From Planctomycetota bacterium (lineage in GTDB: Bacteria > Planctomycetota > UBA1135 > GCA-002686595), in contig JADHOC010000011.1 of assembly GCA_016779205.1 (NCBI GenBank), positions 62,001 to 126,000 of the forward strand: DNA of 64,000 nt, in the 5' to 3' direction. This document shows positions 8,838-21,152 of this stretch, piece by piece. Numbering within the stretch: the first letter of the stretch is position 1; each line of letters opens with the position of its first letter. The notes under the pieces are model-generated. The model did not search any database. It was not told where the DNA came from and saw nothing but the letters and a program-made list of their open reading frames with translations. Position numbers and translations under genes: made by a program.

Positions 8838-10523
8838 TCAGCCCATCGGGACGTCGACGCCGCGCTCGGTCGCGCAGGCCGCGGCCTCGTCGTAGCCGGC
8901 GTCCACGTGCCGGATGACCCCCATCCCGGGGTCCGCCGTGAGCACCCGCTCGAGGGCCGCCTCGGCCTCCGGCGTCCCGTCCGCCACAGTCACCTGACCG
9001 GCGTGCAGGCTGTAGCCCATCCCGACGCCGCCGCCGTGGTGGAAGCTGACCCAGCTCGCGCCGCAGGCGGTGTTCACCAGGGCGTTCAGGATCGCCCAGT
9101 CCGCGACCGCGTCGGTGCCGTCCTTCATGGCCTCGGTCTCTCGGTTCGGGGACGCCACCGAGCCGCAGTCCAGGTGGTCCCGGCCGATGACCACGGGCGC
9201 CTTGAGCTCGCCGCTGCGCACGGCGTCGTTGAAGGCCTTGCCCGCCTTGGCGCGGGCGCCGTAGCCCAGCCAGCAGATGCGGGCGGGCAGCCCCTGGAAC
9301 GCGACGCGCTCCCCGGCCATCTTGATCCAGCGCGCGAGCAGCTTGTCCTCGGGGAAGAGTTCCAGGAGGATCCGATCCGTGACCGCGATGTCCTCGGGGT
9401 CCCCCGAGAGCGCGACCCAGCGGAACGGTCCCTTGCCCTCGCAGAACAGGGGCCGGATGTACTTCGGCACGAACCCCTCGAAGTCGAAGGCGTTCTCGAG
9501 CCCCGCCTCCTTCGCGAAGCCGCGGAGGTTGTTGCCATAGTCGAAGGTGTCGGCGCCCCGTGACTGCAGCTCGATCATCAGCTTGCAGTGCTCGACCATC
9601 GTCGCGAGCGAGCGACGCTCGTACTCCTCGGGGTCCGCTGCACGGAGCGCGTCCGCCTCGTCCAGGGATACGCCGTCGGGGACGTAGCCGTTCAGCGGAT
9701 CATGGGCGCTCGTCTGATCGGTGAGCACGTCGGGCGTCACGTCCCGCTCGATGAGCCGGCGCAGCAGCTGCACGGCGTTGCAGGGCACGCCGATGGACTT
9801 GGCGACCCCGGCCTCCTTCCACTCCAGCGCCTGGTCGATGGCCTCGTCGAGGTCGTCGATCCGGACGTCCACGTAGCGGGTCCGCAGCCGGAAGTCAATG
9901 TGGGCAGGGTCCACGTCGGCGGCGATGCAGGTCGCCTCGTTCATGGTCGCGGCCAGGGGCTGGGCGCCCCCCATGCCGCCGAGCCCGCCGGTCACCACGA
10001 GCTTCTTCGCCAGGGTCCCGCCGAAGTGCCGGTTCGCCGAGGCCGCGAAGGTCTCGTACGTGCCCTGGAGGATCCCCTGGGTCCCGATGTAGATCCAGGA
10101 GCCGGCCGTCATCTGGCCATACATCATCTTCCCCGCCTCCTCGAGCTTGCGGAAGTGGTCCCAGTTGGCCCAGTTCCCCACCAGGTTCGAGTTGGCGATC
10201 AGCACCCGCGGCGCGCCGGCGTGGGTGCGGAACACGCCGACCGGCTTGCCCGACTGCACGAGCAGCGTCTCGTCCGGCTCCAGGCGCTGGAGGGTGCGGA
10301 TGATCCCCTGGAAGCACTCCCAGTTCCGGGCCGCCTTGCCCGTGCCGCCATAGACCACGAGCTCCTCGGGGATCTCGGCCACCTCCGGGTCGAGGTTGTT
10401 CATCAGCATCCTCATGGCCGCCTCGGCGCCCCAGCTCTTGCACGTCCGCTCCGCGCCGCGGGGGGCGCGCTGGGGACCGGTGGGGATGTCGACAGAGGCC
10501 TGAGAGGGGGTATCGAGGGTCAT
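8838..10523 (-). CDS. hutU: Urocanate hydratase
   Basis: HutU converts urocanate to imidazolonepropionate in histidine breakdown, using tightly bound NAD+ as an electrophile. The 561-residue protein is full length; it carries the NAD-binding stretch [12 protein letters not shown], the cysteine-containing active-site section [13 protein letters not shown] and [16 protein letters not shown]. The ATG at 10523 gives [11 protein letters not shown] and is preferred over an upstream start at 10586 that only adds unrelated residues. No hutH, hutI, hutG or formiminotransferase is present in the window, so the pathway is scattered. The gene is divergent from the tetR gene, with the operator-like site between them. 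Confidence 0.97.
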   Translation of the reverse strand: MTLDTPSQASVDIPTGPQRAPRGAERTCKSWGAEAAMRMLMNNLDPEVAEIPEELVVYGGTGKAARNWECFQGIIRTLQRLEPDETLLVQSGKPVGVFRTHAGAPRVLIANSNLVGNWANWDHFRKLEEAGKMMYGQMTAGSWIYIGTQGILQGTYETFAASANRHFGGTLAKKLVVTGGLGGMGGAQPLAATMNEATCIAADVDPAHIDFRLRTRYVDVRIDDLDEAIDQALEWKEAGVAKSIGVPCNAVQLLRRLIERDVTPDVLTDQTSAHDPLNGYVPDGVSLDEADALRAADPEEYERRSLATMVEHCKLMIELQSRGADTFDYGNNLRGFAKEAGLENAFDFEGFVPKYIRPLFCEGKGPFRWVALSGDPEDIAVTDRILLELFPEDKLLARWIKMAGERVAFQGLPARICWLGYGARAKAGKAFNDAVRSGELKAPVVIGRDHLDCGSVASPNRETEAMKDGTDAVADWAILNALVNTACGASWVSFHHGGGVGMGYSLHAGQVTVADGTPEAEAALERVLTADPGMGVIRHVDAGYDEAAACATERGVDVPMG

Positions 10524-10635
10524 GGTGGGGCCAATGTAGCCCCCACCAGTGGCCAGAGAAGCCGTCAGCGACGGGGAATGGGGCATTCCACAAATCGGGC
10601 CGCGCGGGAGATTTTGGAGGTCGAGGGGTGACTTC

Positions 10636-10650
10636 TTGACGTTTCGTCAA
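10636..10650. promoter_or_regulatory. Operator-like palindrome upstream of tetR
   Basis: TTGACG-TTT-CGTCAA is a perfect 6-bp inverted repeat with a 3-bp centre, ending 11 bp before the GTG start of the TetR-family gene. The size and symmetry are typical of TetR-family operators. TTGACG could also serve as a -35 box. Binding here would block transcription of the regulator and the efflux genes behind it, and perhaps also act on divergent hutU, which starts at 10523. Confidence 0.6.
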
Positions 10651-10661
10651 AAAATGACCGC

Positions 10662-11390
10662 GTGGAGTTGAGCCCCAAGCAACAGGAGATCCGAGACCGG
10701 GAGGAGCGGCTCCTCGACGTCGCCCAGGTCATGCTCCTGGAGCGCGGCTATGAGGACCTCCGGATGGACCGCATCGCCGAGGTCGTCGGGGTCTCCAAGG
10801 GGACCGTCTACCAGCACTTCGGGAGCCGTGACGACCTGCTCGCCGCTGTCGCCGCCCGCAGCGCGGCGACCAGGGCGGCCCTGTTCGAGCGCGCGGCCCG
10901 GTTCGAGGGGTCCTCACGGGAGCGCATGGCCGCCGTCGAGGCTGCCGCGGAGGTCTTCTTCGCGCTCTTCCCCCACCACGAGCAGGCCGAGCGCCTCGTG
11001 CGCGCCGCCCACCTCTCCCCGAAGATCAGCCCGGAGCGAGTCGCCGCGCTGGAGACCTGCACCCAGCGCTGCTTCGAGGTCGCCACCCGGATCGCGGCCG
11101 AGGCCGCGGCATCCGGCGACCTGCCCCTGCGCGAAGGACAGTCGGTGGGGCAGCTCTGCGTCGGCCTGTGGAACCTCTACCAGGGCGCGTTCCTGATGCG
11201 TGATCTGGAGAAGTTCATGTCAGACCCCTCCGTGGACGACGCCCTCGGCACCCTCCAGCGCAACGCGCGGGTCTTCCTCGACGGGTTCGGCTGGCGGCCC
11301 CTCTCCACCGAGCTCGATTACAGCGAGGCTCGCGAGCGGGCCTTGAACGAGCTGTTCGCGAACGAGGCGCAAGCGGCTGGCCTCCTGTGA
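10662..11390 (+). CDS. TetR/AcrR-family transcriptional regulator
   Basis: The 242-residue protein has the N-terminal TetR helix-turn-helix: MDRIAEVVGVSKGTVYQHFGSRDDL at about 30-54, with KGTVYQHF as the recognition helix. The C-terminal ligand-binding part (about 70-240) is divergent, as usual. The start is GTG at 10662; the ATG at 10654 runs into a stop after five codons. The RND adaptor gene begins 21 bp downstream and the pump gene follows, so it most likely represses this efflux operon and itself through the palindrome at 10636-10650. The inducer is unknown. Confidence 0.9.
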   Translation: MELSPKQQEIRDREERLLDVAQVMLLERGYEDLRMDRIAEVVGVSKGTVYQHFGSRDDLLAAVAARSAATRAALFERAARFEGSSRERMAAVEAAAEVFFALFPHHEQAERLVRAAHLSPKISPERVAALETCTQRCFEVATRIAAEAAASGDLPLREGQSVGQLCVGLWNLYQGAFLMRDLEKFMSDPSVDDALGTLQRNARVFLDGFGWRPLSTELDYSEARERALNELFANEAQAAGLL

Positions 11391-11411
11391 GCCCGCGCCC
11401 CCCCCCACCCC

Positions 11412-12737
11412 ATGAAGAAGATCATCCCCACCCTGGTCGGGCTCGCGACCATCTGCGCCGTCGGCTTCGGCCTGAGCCGCCTCGTGTCGACGCGGACGGA
11501 GCTGGCCATGGAGCGCCTCGGTGAGACCGACGAGCCTCGCATCCTGCCGGTGGAGGCCGCGCCCCTGCGCTACCAGGAGTCGTTCACGGCCTCCCGGCGC
11601 TTCACGGGGACCGTGTCGGCGCGGCGCCGCGCCGAGCTCTCCTTCGAGGGGACGGGCCGGGTGGCCTCGATCCTGGTGGACGACGGCGATGGGGTCCTCG
11701 AAGGCGCGCCGCTCGCCCAGCTGGACGTCCGCCAGCTGAGGGCTCGCCGCGCCGAGGTGGAGGCCCGCAGGGTTCGGCTCGAGGCCCAGCTCCAGGAGCT
11801 CGTGGCGGGCCCCCGCCCGGAGGTCATCGACGCGGCCGAGGCCAACGTCGAGGCGATCCTGGAGGAGCTCAACCTCGCAGCCCGCCTCCTCGAACGCCGG
11901 ACCGAGCTCGCGGCGAAGGGCTCCATCAGCGCGGAGCAGCTGGACACCGCCCGCGCCGCGGTCAAGACCATCGAGGCCCGCCTCGCCGGCGCCCGAGCCG
12001 CCCTGCAAGAGCTCAACGAGGGCACCCGCGAGGAGACCATCGCCGCCCAGCGGGGCTCCCTGGTCGAGCTCGACGCGGGCCTCGCCGCGATGGACGTGCA
12101 GATCAGCAACATGACCCTCGTCGCGCCCTTCTCAGGCACGATCGAGGCCCGCCACCTGGACGAGGGCGCCGTGGTCTCCCAGCAGATGCCGCGCACGGCG
12201 TTCGTCCTCTCGGAGACCGCCGCCCTCGAGGCGCGCATCGGGCTCCCCGGCGCCCTCGTCCCCGGCCTCTGCCAGGACCCGAGCACCGCCACGTTGACCT
12301 TCAACGGCCAGCCCATCGGGGTGGCCAGCGCCCGCGCGCTCCCGGTCGTCGACAGCGGGACGCGCACCATCACCGTCGTCCTCTCCCTGTCCGAGGGGAC
12401 CGCCCTGGTGCGGCCAGGCGACATCGTCACCCTCGAGGTGAGCGTGGAGCAGACCGAGCGCGGCGCTTGGCTGCCTATCGCCGCGCTCTCCGAGAGCCAG
12501 CGGGGACTCTGGAGCGTCTTCGTGGTGGAGCACACCGAGGGCGGCGCCCAGGTCGTACAGCGGGCCGAGCTCGAGGTCCTCCACGTGGAGTCCGACCGGG
12601 CCTTCGTCCGCGGCACCGTCGAGCCCGGCGCCGCGGTGGTCGTCTCGGGTGCGCACCGGCTGACCCCCGGCCAGACGGTCTCCACGACCACGGGGTCTAG
12701 CCCCCAGGCGGCGCGAGCGGCCGCGCCGGGGAACTGA
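11412..12737 (+). CDS. RND efflux periplasmic adaptor subunit (MFP)
   Basis: The protein (441 residues) begins with one N-terminal hydrophobic segment (about 5-22), followed by a lipoyl/barrel-sandwich half-domain (about 55-110, ...AELSFEGTGRVASILVDDGD), a long alpha-hairpin rich in Glu/Arg/Leu (about 112-215), the second lipoyl half (VAPFSGTIEARHLDEGAVV, about 238-256) and beta-barrel/membrane-proximal domains up to 430. This order is standard for AcrA/MexA-type adaptors that link an RND pump to an outer-membrane channel. It is 21 bp after tetR and 11 bp before the pump gene. No TolC-like gene is in the window, so the channel must be encoded elsewhere. Confidence 0.93.
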   Translation: MKKIIPTLVGLATICAVGFGLSRLVSTRTELAMERLGETDEPRILPVEAAPLRYQESFTASRRFTGTVSARRRAELSFEGTGRVASILVDDGDGVLEGAPLAQLDVRQLRARRAEVEARRVRLEAQLQELVAGPRPEVIDAAEANVEAILEELNLAARLLERRTELAAKGSISAEQLDTARAAVKTIEARLAGARAALQELNEGTREETIAAQRGSLVELDAGLAAMDVQISNMTLVAPFSGTIEARHLDEGAVVSQQMPRTAFVLSETAALEARIGLPGALVPGLCQDPSTATLTFNGQPIGVASARALPVVDSGTRTITVVLSLSEGTALVRPGDIVTLEVSVEQTERGAWLPIAALSESQRGLWSVFVVEHTEGGAQVVQRAELEVLHVESDRAFVRGTVEPGAAVVVSGAHRLTPGQTVSTTTGSSPQAARAAAPGN

Positions 12738-12748
12738 CCCGCCGCCCC

Positions 12749-15700
12749 ATGCAGCTCACCAACCTGTTCTACCGGAGCCCCCGGCTCCTGGCGCTCACGC
12801 TGCTGCTCATCATCACGGCGGGTTCCGCCGCGCTGATGTCGCTCCCGCGCGCCGAGGACCCCACCCTCTCCCAGCGGAACGCCTCGGTCTTCACCGCCTT
12901 CCCTGGCGCGGACGCCGAGCGGGTCGAGGCCCTCGTCACGGAGGTCATCGAGGACACCCTCGCGGAGTTCGAGGAGATCAAGGAGATCAAGTCCACGTCC
13001 CGCGCGGGGCTCTCCACCATCGCCATCGAGCTGAACGACGACGAGTACGAGGTCGACGAGATCTGGGCGCGGATGCGGGATGACCTGGAGAGCGCACGGG
13101 CCAACCTGCCGCTGGCCGCGGGCGCCCCCGACCTCGTCGAGTTCGAGCTGGCGGCCTTCACCCTCATGGTCGGGCTGACCTGGACCGCCGACGTACCGGT
13201 GGAGCGCGCCATCCTCGGGCGACTCAGCGAGGAGGTCGCCGATCGGCTCCGCTCGGTACCGGGGACCAGCGACGTCGAGGTCCACGGCGAGCCCGATGAG
13301 GAGGTGCTCGTGGACCTGGACCCCGGCCGCGCCGCGGCCCTCGGCCTCGACGCGACGACCCTGGCCGCCGCCCTCCTGCGGCGGGACGCCAAGGTCGGCG
13401 CGGGCGAGGTCTCTGGCCGGGCCAACGAGCTCCAGGTGGAGGTCTCCGGGGAGTTCAAGTCGCTGGAGGAGATCCGGGACGTGATCGTCGACCGGGACCC
13501 GGCGGGGGGCTCGTTCGTGCGCCTCGGCGACATCGCGCGCGTGCGCAAGGCCGAGCGGCAGCCCAGGGCGACCGCGGCGCTCATCGACGGGCAGCCAGGG
13601 GTCGTCATCGCCGCGCGCATGGAGACCGGCCGCCGCGTGGACCTGTGGTCGAGGTCCGCCAGGGCCGCCGCGGAGGAGGCCATCTCGGCGCTGCCCTCGG
13701 GCGTCCGGGGAGAGGTCCTCTTCGACCAGGCCCACTACACCGAGGAGCGCCTGGGCAGCCTCGTCTTCAACTTCATCCTCGGCGCCGGCCTGGTGATGCT
13801 GGTGATCCTCTTCACCATGGGGTGGCGGTCGGCCCTCGTGGTCGGGACGGCGCTGCCGCTGACCACCTTCGTGGTGCTCCACGGCCTGCGGCTGTTGGAC
13901 ATCCCCCTGCACCAGATGTCCGTGACGGGGATGATCATCGCCCTGGGCCTCCTCATCGACAACGCGATCGTGGTGGTCGACGAGGTGCGCCATCGGCTCC
14001 TCGGGGGCGAGACCCGGGCGGGGGCGGTCTCCCACGCGGTTCAGCACCTCGCCGTCCCCCTGCTCGGCTCCACCGTCACCACCGCGCTCGCCTTCGCCCC
14101 CATCGCGCTCATGCCAGGGGGGGCCGGGGAGTTCGTGGGCCCGATCGCCATCAGCGTGGTCCTCGCGGTGACCACGTCCTTCCTGCTCGCCCTCTCTGTG
14201 ACCCCGGCCCTCGCCGCTCACCTGGACCGGCTCGTCCCGAGCTCGGAGGGCGACGGGTTCCTCGCCCGCGGCGTCTACCTGCCCCGCGTGGACCGCGGCT
14301 ACGGCAAGGCGCTCCGCTTCCTGCTCCGCCGGCCCGCCCTCGCCTTCGGAGTCTCGCTCCTCGCCCCGGTCCTCGGGTTCATCGCGGCGACCTCTCTGCC
14401 CGAGCAGTTCTTCCCCCCCGCTGATCGCGACCAGTTCAACGTGGAGCTGGAGCTCCACCGCAGCGCGTCCCTGGAGCTGACCGAGGAGGTCGCGCGCGCC
14501 GCCAGGGAGCTGATGCTCGCCCACCCGAGGGTCGAACGCGTCCAGCTCTTCCTCGGGGAGAGCGGGCCGAAGTACTACTACAACCTCGTCGAGAACCAGC
14601 GCGACGCCCCGTACTTCGCCCAGGCCATGGTGCAGCTGGACGGCCCGCGGGACTCGATGCAGGTGGTGCGCGAGATCCAGGAGCGGCTCGACCGCGGCCT
14701 CCCCCAGGCGCGCTTCCTCGCGCGCCAGATCGAGCAGGGTCCCCCCTTCGACGCGCCGGTGGAGCTGCACCTGTACGGGCCGGACCTCCCCCGCCTGCGG
14801 TCCATTGGCGAGGACCTCCGGCGGCTCCTCAGCGAGACCCCGGACGTGACCCACGCCAACTCAACGCTCCGTGGCGGCGCCCCGAAGCTCCGCCTCCAGC
14901 TGAGTGAGGAGGCGGCGAGCCTCGCCGGGACCGACAACATCGGGGTCGCGGCGGCGCTGGAGTCCACGCTCAACGGGGTGGTCGGCGGCTCGCTGATCGA
15001 GGCCAACGAGGAGCTCGACGTGCGCGTACGCCTCGCGCCGGGGACCTCTGATGGGGTGGCCCAGCTCGAGGACCTCGCGCTCCCGACCCGCGCCGGGTGG
15101 ACCAACCTCGCCTCCCTCGGTGAGCTCGGCCTCGTGCCGGACACCTCGTCCATCGCCCACAGGAACCGGCGGCGGGTCGTCACGACCCAGGGTTTCCTGC
15201 GGGCCGGCACCCTCCCCAGCAGGGCCCTCGGGCGCTTCCTCGAGACCCCGGGCGTCGCGGACCGTGAGCTGCCGCCAGGGTTCGAGCTGGAGGTGGGCGG
15301 GGAGTCCGCGAAGCGGGACGAGGCGGTGGGCAACCTCGTGGGCTCGGCGGCGCTCCTGATGGTCCTGATGGCCGCCTCCCTGGTCCTGACCTTCAACTCC
15401 TTCCGGCTCGCGGCCCTGATCGGCGCCGTGGGCGTGTCGTCCATCGGCCTCGCGATGCTGGCCGTGGCGGTCTACGGAGCGCCGTTCGGCTTCATGACCA
15501 TCGTCGGCGCCATGGGCCTGATCGGGATCGCCATCAACGACTCCATCGTGGTGCTGGCGGCGCTGCGAGAGAACCCCATGGCGCGCGCGGGTGACCTCGA
15601 CGCGTCGGTTCGCGTCATCCGGCGTGCCTCCCGGCACGTCATCTCCACCTCGCTGACCACCATGGCGGGCTTCGCGCCGCTGATCCTCGCCGGGGGCGGC

Positions 15701-15883
15701 TTCTGGCCGCCGCTGGCCGTCGCCATCGCGGGCGGCGTGGCGGGCGCGACGCTCATCGCGGTGACCTTTGTCCCCGCAGCGCACCTCCTGATCGCCCGCA
15801 GCATGGTCCGGGCCGAGCTCCGCGCCGAGGCGCGCCGCGCCAGTCGCCGCGCCGCCTTCGCCGCGCGCACGGCGGCGTCCTGA
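12749..15883 (+). CDS. RND-family efflux pump, inner-membrane subunit
   Basis: This 1044-residue protein has the classic AcrB/MdtB layout: TM1 at about 13-30, a large periplasmic loop, a bundle of TM helices around 340-500, a second loop, and a second bundle from about 865 to 1020. The RND signature GLLIDNAIVVVDEVRHR (about 402-418) in TM4 supplies the acidic proton-relay residues. The segment VFTAFPGADAERVEALVTEVIED (about 47-69) is the conserved first porter subdomain. Substrate range cannot be read from sequence; the family spans drugs, dyes and lipids as well as metals. It is co-transcribed with tetR and the adaptor, and converges on the EAL gene with only 3 bp between stops. Confidence 0.95.
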   Translation: MQLTNLFYRSPRLLALTLLLIITAGSAALMSLPRAEDPTLSQRNASVFTAFPGADAERVEALVTEVIEDTLAEFEEIKEIKSTSRAGLSTIAIELNDDEYEVDEIWARMRDDLESARANLPLAAGAPDLVEFELAAFTLMVGLTWTADVPVERAILGRLSEEVADRLRSVPGTSDVEVHGEPDEEVLVDLDPGRAAALGLDATTLAAALLRRDAKVGAGEVSGRANELQVEVSGEFKSLEEIRDVIVDRDPAGGSFVRLGDIARVRKAERQPRATAALIDGQPGVVIAARMETGRRVDLWSRSARAAAEEAISALPSGVRGEVLFDQAHYTEERLGSLVFNFILGAGLVMLVILFTMGWRSALVVGTALPLTTFVVLHGLRLLDIPLHQMSVTGMIIALGLLIDNAIVVVDEVRHRLLGGETRAGAVSHAVQHLAVPLLGSTVTTALAFAPIALMPGGAGEFVGPIAISVVLAVTTSFLLALSVTPALAAHLDRLVPSSEGDGFLARGVYLPRVDRGYGKALRFLLRRPALAFGVSLLAPVLGFIAATSLPEQFFPPADRDQFNVELELHRSASLELTEEVARAARELMLAHPRVERVQLFLGESGPKYYYNLVENQRDAPYFAQAMVQLDGPRDSMQVVREIQERLDRGLPQARFLARQIEQGPPFDAPVELHLYGPDLPRLRSIGEDLRRLLSETPDVTHANSTLRGGAPKLRLQLSEEAASLAGTDNIGVAAALESTLNGVVGGSLIEANEELDVRVRLAPGTSDGVAQLEDLALPTRAGWTNLASLGELGLVPDTSSIAHRNRRRVVTTQGFLRAGTLPSRALGRFLETPGVADRELPPGFELEVGGESAKRDEAVGNLVGSAALLMVLMAASLVLTFNSFRLAALIGAVGVSSIGLAMLAVAVYGAPFGFMTIVGAMGLIGIAINDSIVVLAALRENPMARAGDLDASVRVIRRASRHVISTSLTTMAGFAPLILAGGGFWPPLAVAIAGGVAGATLIAVTFVPAAHLLIARSMVRAELRAEARRASRRAAFAARTAAS

Positions 15884-15886
15884 CGC

Positions 15887-17539
15887 TCAGGCGGCCTGGC
15901 GCGCCGGCAGGGGCGCGTGCTCCCCGAGGAGGAGCTCCCTGGCCCGGTCCGCAGGGACCGGAGGGCTGAAGAAGTAGCCCTGCACCTCGTTGCACTGGAG
16001 CACCTTCAGGAAGGCCAGCTGGCTCTCCGTCTCGACGCCCTCCGCCACGACCTTCAGGTTCATGCTGTGGCCCATCAGGATGATGGCCGTGGTGATCGCG
16101 GCGTCGTTCGGGTTGCCGGTGACGTCGCTGATGAACGTCCGGTCGATCTTCAGGGAGTTGACCGGGAAGCTCTTGAGGTAGGCGAGGGAGGAGTAGCCGG
16201 TCCCGAAGTCATCGATGGAGACGTGGACCCCCCGGCTCTGCAGTCGGCCGAGGATCGCCGCGGCCGCCTTCGGGTCGTCCATCAGGAGGCTCTCGGTCAC
16301 CTCCAGCTCGAGGCCGTCCGGCGGGAGGCCCGAATCCTCGAGCGCGCTGGCCACGGTCTCCTCGAGGTTGGCGCTGCGGAACTGGATGCTCGAGAGGTTG
16401 ACCGAGACCCGGATCGGCGCGATCCCCTGGGCCCGCCACTCGGCGTTCTGCCGGCAGGCCTCGCGGAGGACCCACTCGCCGATGGGCACGATCAGGCCCG
16501 TCTCCTCGGCGATCGGGATGAACTGGGCGGGCGAGACCAGTCCGAAGGTCGGGTGGTTCCAGCGCACGAGCGCCTCCATCCCGTTCATGGCCCGCGAGTC
16601 CATGTCGACCCGCGGCTGATAGAAGACGGTGATCTCGCCGTTGTGGAGCGCGCTGCGGAGGCTGGTCTCCAGCGCGAGGCGCTCGAAGGCCCAACGCCCC
16701 ATGGACTCGGTGAAGAAGTTGATCTTGCTGGCCCCGTGTCCGCCGTTGCGGCTCGCGGCCGCCCGGGCGCGCTGGGTGATCTCCACGGGGTCGACGCCGT
16801 CGTCGGGCGAGCAGGAGATGCCCACCCGGCAATCCCCGCCGCGCTTGGAGACCAGGGAGCTCTGGAGCCGCTTGCCGAGCAGCGCGGCGTCGTGGACGTG
16901 GTGGATGGAGGGCACGCAGAAGACGACGGAGCCGTCGTCGAACTCGCTCAGGATCATTCGCGAGTGCGCGAAGGATGCCTCGCGGGCGTCCTCGAGCGCC
17001 TCGGACTGCTCCTGCACGGCCAGCTGTACGCTCGCGGCGAAGTCCGGAGCGCTGCCCCCCTCTTCCCGCACGCAGAAGATCACCAGGGGACGCTCGCGTT
17101 CCCGCGCCCGCTCGAGCTGGACGCCGACGCTCGAGTGAAAGTGCTCGAGCACGTAGGAGCCCGCGGGCCGGACCCCCTGCTCTCCGGTGGGCTGCGCCAC
17201 GGCGCCGAGGCGCTTGAGGATCAGCTCCGCCGGCGCGCCGGGGTGAAAGACCTCGGCGACCCCGAGCTTCAGGAGCGCCGCCTCGTCCAGGGCGTCGGTG
17301 ACCAGGGCGAGGACGCTGGCGTAGCGCCGGACCATCCGCTCGACGAAGCGAGCGGCGGGCTCACCCTCCGGCGCCATCGCTGGATCGAGGAGCAGCCGGG
17401 CGGCGATCTCGCCGGGGGCCCCCTCGTGGTCGGAGTGCTCGATCGACGCGAACTCCACGCCTGACATGGCGCAGAGGCGCTCGAGAGCGAGCCTCTGATC
17501 GGAGTCTCCGAGGGAAATGTGAACAGCGCTGGGGAGCAT
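15887..17539 (-). CDS. EAL-domain cyclic-di-GMP phosphodiesterase with degenerate GGDEF region
   Basis: The C-terminal EAL domain (about 285-540) keeps the catalytic set: MEALVRW (E322-L324), N381, EVTES (413-417), DDFGTG (443-448), K464 and EGVET (500-504), followed by QGYFFSPP. It should therefore hydrolyse c-di-GMP to pGpG. Residues 130-280 look like a GGDEF fold that has lost the GGDEF motif; such domains often bind GTP and regulate the EAL domain. The first 120 residues resemble a receiver-type alpha/beta fold but without a clear phospho-acceptor. No membrane segment is seen. The gene is divergent from the lipoprotein gene at 17776. Confidence 0.9.
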   Translation of the reverse strand: MLPSAVHISLGDSDQRLALERLCAMSGVEFASIEHSDHEGAPGEIAARLLLDPAMAPEGEPAARFVERMVRRYASVLALVTDALDEAALLKLGVAEVFHPGAPAELILKRLGAVAQPTGEQGVRPAGSYVLEHFHSSVGVQLERARERERPLVIFCVREEGGSAPDFAASVQLAVQEQSEALEDAREASFAHSRMILSEFDDGSVVFCVPSIHHVHDAALLGKRLQSSLVSKRGGDCRVGISCSPDDGVDPVEITQRARAAASRNGGHGASKINFFTESMGRWAFERLALETSLRSALHNGEITVFYQPRVDMDSRAMNGMEALVRWNHPTFGLVSPAQFIPIAEETGLIVPIGEWVLREACRQNAEWRAQGIAPIRVSVNLSSIQFRSANLEETVASALEDSGLPPDGLELEVTESLLMDDPKAAAAILGRLQSRGVHVSIDDFGTGYSSLAYLKSFPVNSLKIDRTFISDVTGNPNDAAITTAIILMGHSMNLKVVAEGVETESQLAFLKVLQCNEVQGYFFSPPVPADRARELLLGEHAPLPARQAA

Positions 17540-17775
17540 ACCTTGAGGAAGTCGGTCCTTCCGGGGAGGTCTTCGGCCAGATCCCGTTCACTTCCTGAGG
17601 CCCTAGTTCCCGCATGGGGCGGGATTAAGGGAAGTTCTGCGCCCCGGGCCCCGGATGGAGCGCCCCCCTTCCGGTGTCCTCGGCCCGCGGCCGCGAGGAG
17701 CTGACACGGTGTATCAGCCTCCACTGCCTCCCAGGGCGCGAACGCGCTCCCCCAGGCCCCTATTCTTGTCCACCG

Positions 17776-18339
17776 ATGAGTCACCCCTCCCGTCCGCGGC
17801 GATTCGCCCTCGCCCTCTGCGTGCTCGCGACCAGCCTCCTGGGCTGCCGGTCCACCAGCGTCCCGTTCCGGTTCAGCCCCAGCCCCCTGGAGATCCTCGT
17901 CCAGGAGAGCCCGGGGGATCCCATCCTCGCGCGGGTCCTCGTTGGGATCCCCGGGGCCGAGCGGGTCGGTCGATCCACGAAGGGCTACCCCGAGCTGCTC
18001 GTCCGGCTCCGCATGGAGAACAAGGGGGCGGTGCCCCTCTCGATCGACCCCGCGACCTGCGTCCTGCTCGGTTCGGACCTGGCCCGCTTCGGCGCCCCGC
18101 GCCCCGAGCGCCCCGGCCTCCTCGCCGTCGCCCCCGGTGGATCCGAGGCCATGCTCCTCCGCTTCCCGTTCCCCATGGACGGGGACCTGGAGGCGCCGCT
18201 GCTCACGGGCGTGAACCTGCAGTTCGTCGTGGACGTGGACGGCCGGGGCGTCGAGGCGAGCGTCACCATCGAGCGCGTCTTCCCGGTGGAGGTCGCGCCC
18301 AACACCACCTTCAGCACCGGCTTCTACTACGGGGTCTAG
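17776..18339 (+). CDS. Small lipoprotein of unknown function
   Basis: This 187-residue protein has a lipoprotein signal: basic MSHPSRPRR, a hydrophobic run and lipobox SLLGC (Cys about 24), followed by RSTS. The rest is mostly beta-strand: repeats of short hydrophobic segments such as LLVRLRMENKGAVPLSID and LLRFPFPMDG look like an immunoglobulin-type or LEA14-like fold, which would fit envelope surface binding. I do not recognise a family. It is alone: divergent from the EAL gene, convergent with acnA (30-bp gap). The ATG at 17776 is chosen because the upstream in-frame region lacks a signal sequence. Confidence 0.6.
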   Translation: MSHPSRPRRFALALCVLATSLLGCRSTSVPFRFSPSPLEILVQESPGDPILARVLVGIPGAERVGRSTKGYPELLVRLRMENKGAVPLSIDPATCVLLGSDLARFGAPRPERPGLLAVAPGGSEAMLLRFPFPMDGDLEAPLLTGVNLQFVVDVDGRGVEASVTIERVFPVEVAPNTTFSTGFYYGV

Positions 18340-18369
18340 CCCGGACGAGGGCCAGGGCCCGAGCCCTCC

Positions 18370-21060
<2,691 letters not shown>

Positions 21061-21152
21061 CGAGCTCGGGGACGGCGCGCGCGGGACAGGGAGGGGCGCT
21101 GCTGCCGGTTGTTGGCCCCAAGGCTATCCGCCGTCCGGCTGGCGCGCAGCCC

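Noticed and set aside
11570-14854. A 1094-codon open frame on the minus strand
   Set aside because: Opposite to the RND adaptor and pump genes, which have unmistakable signatures. Its His/Arg/Gly/Asp-rich product has no recognisable motif.
17601-17631. Hairpin upstream of the small lipoprotein gene
   Set aside because: TCCCGC/GCGGGA with outer CCCT/AGGG can pair, but the internal mismatches and absence of T-run or position relative to a start codon give no functional hint.
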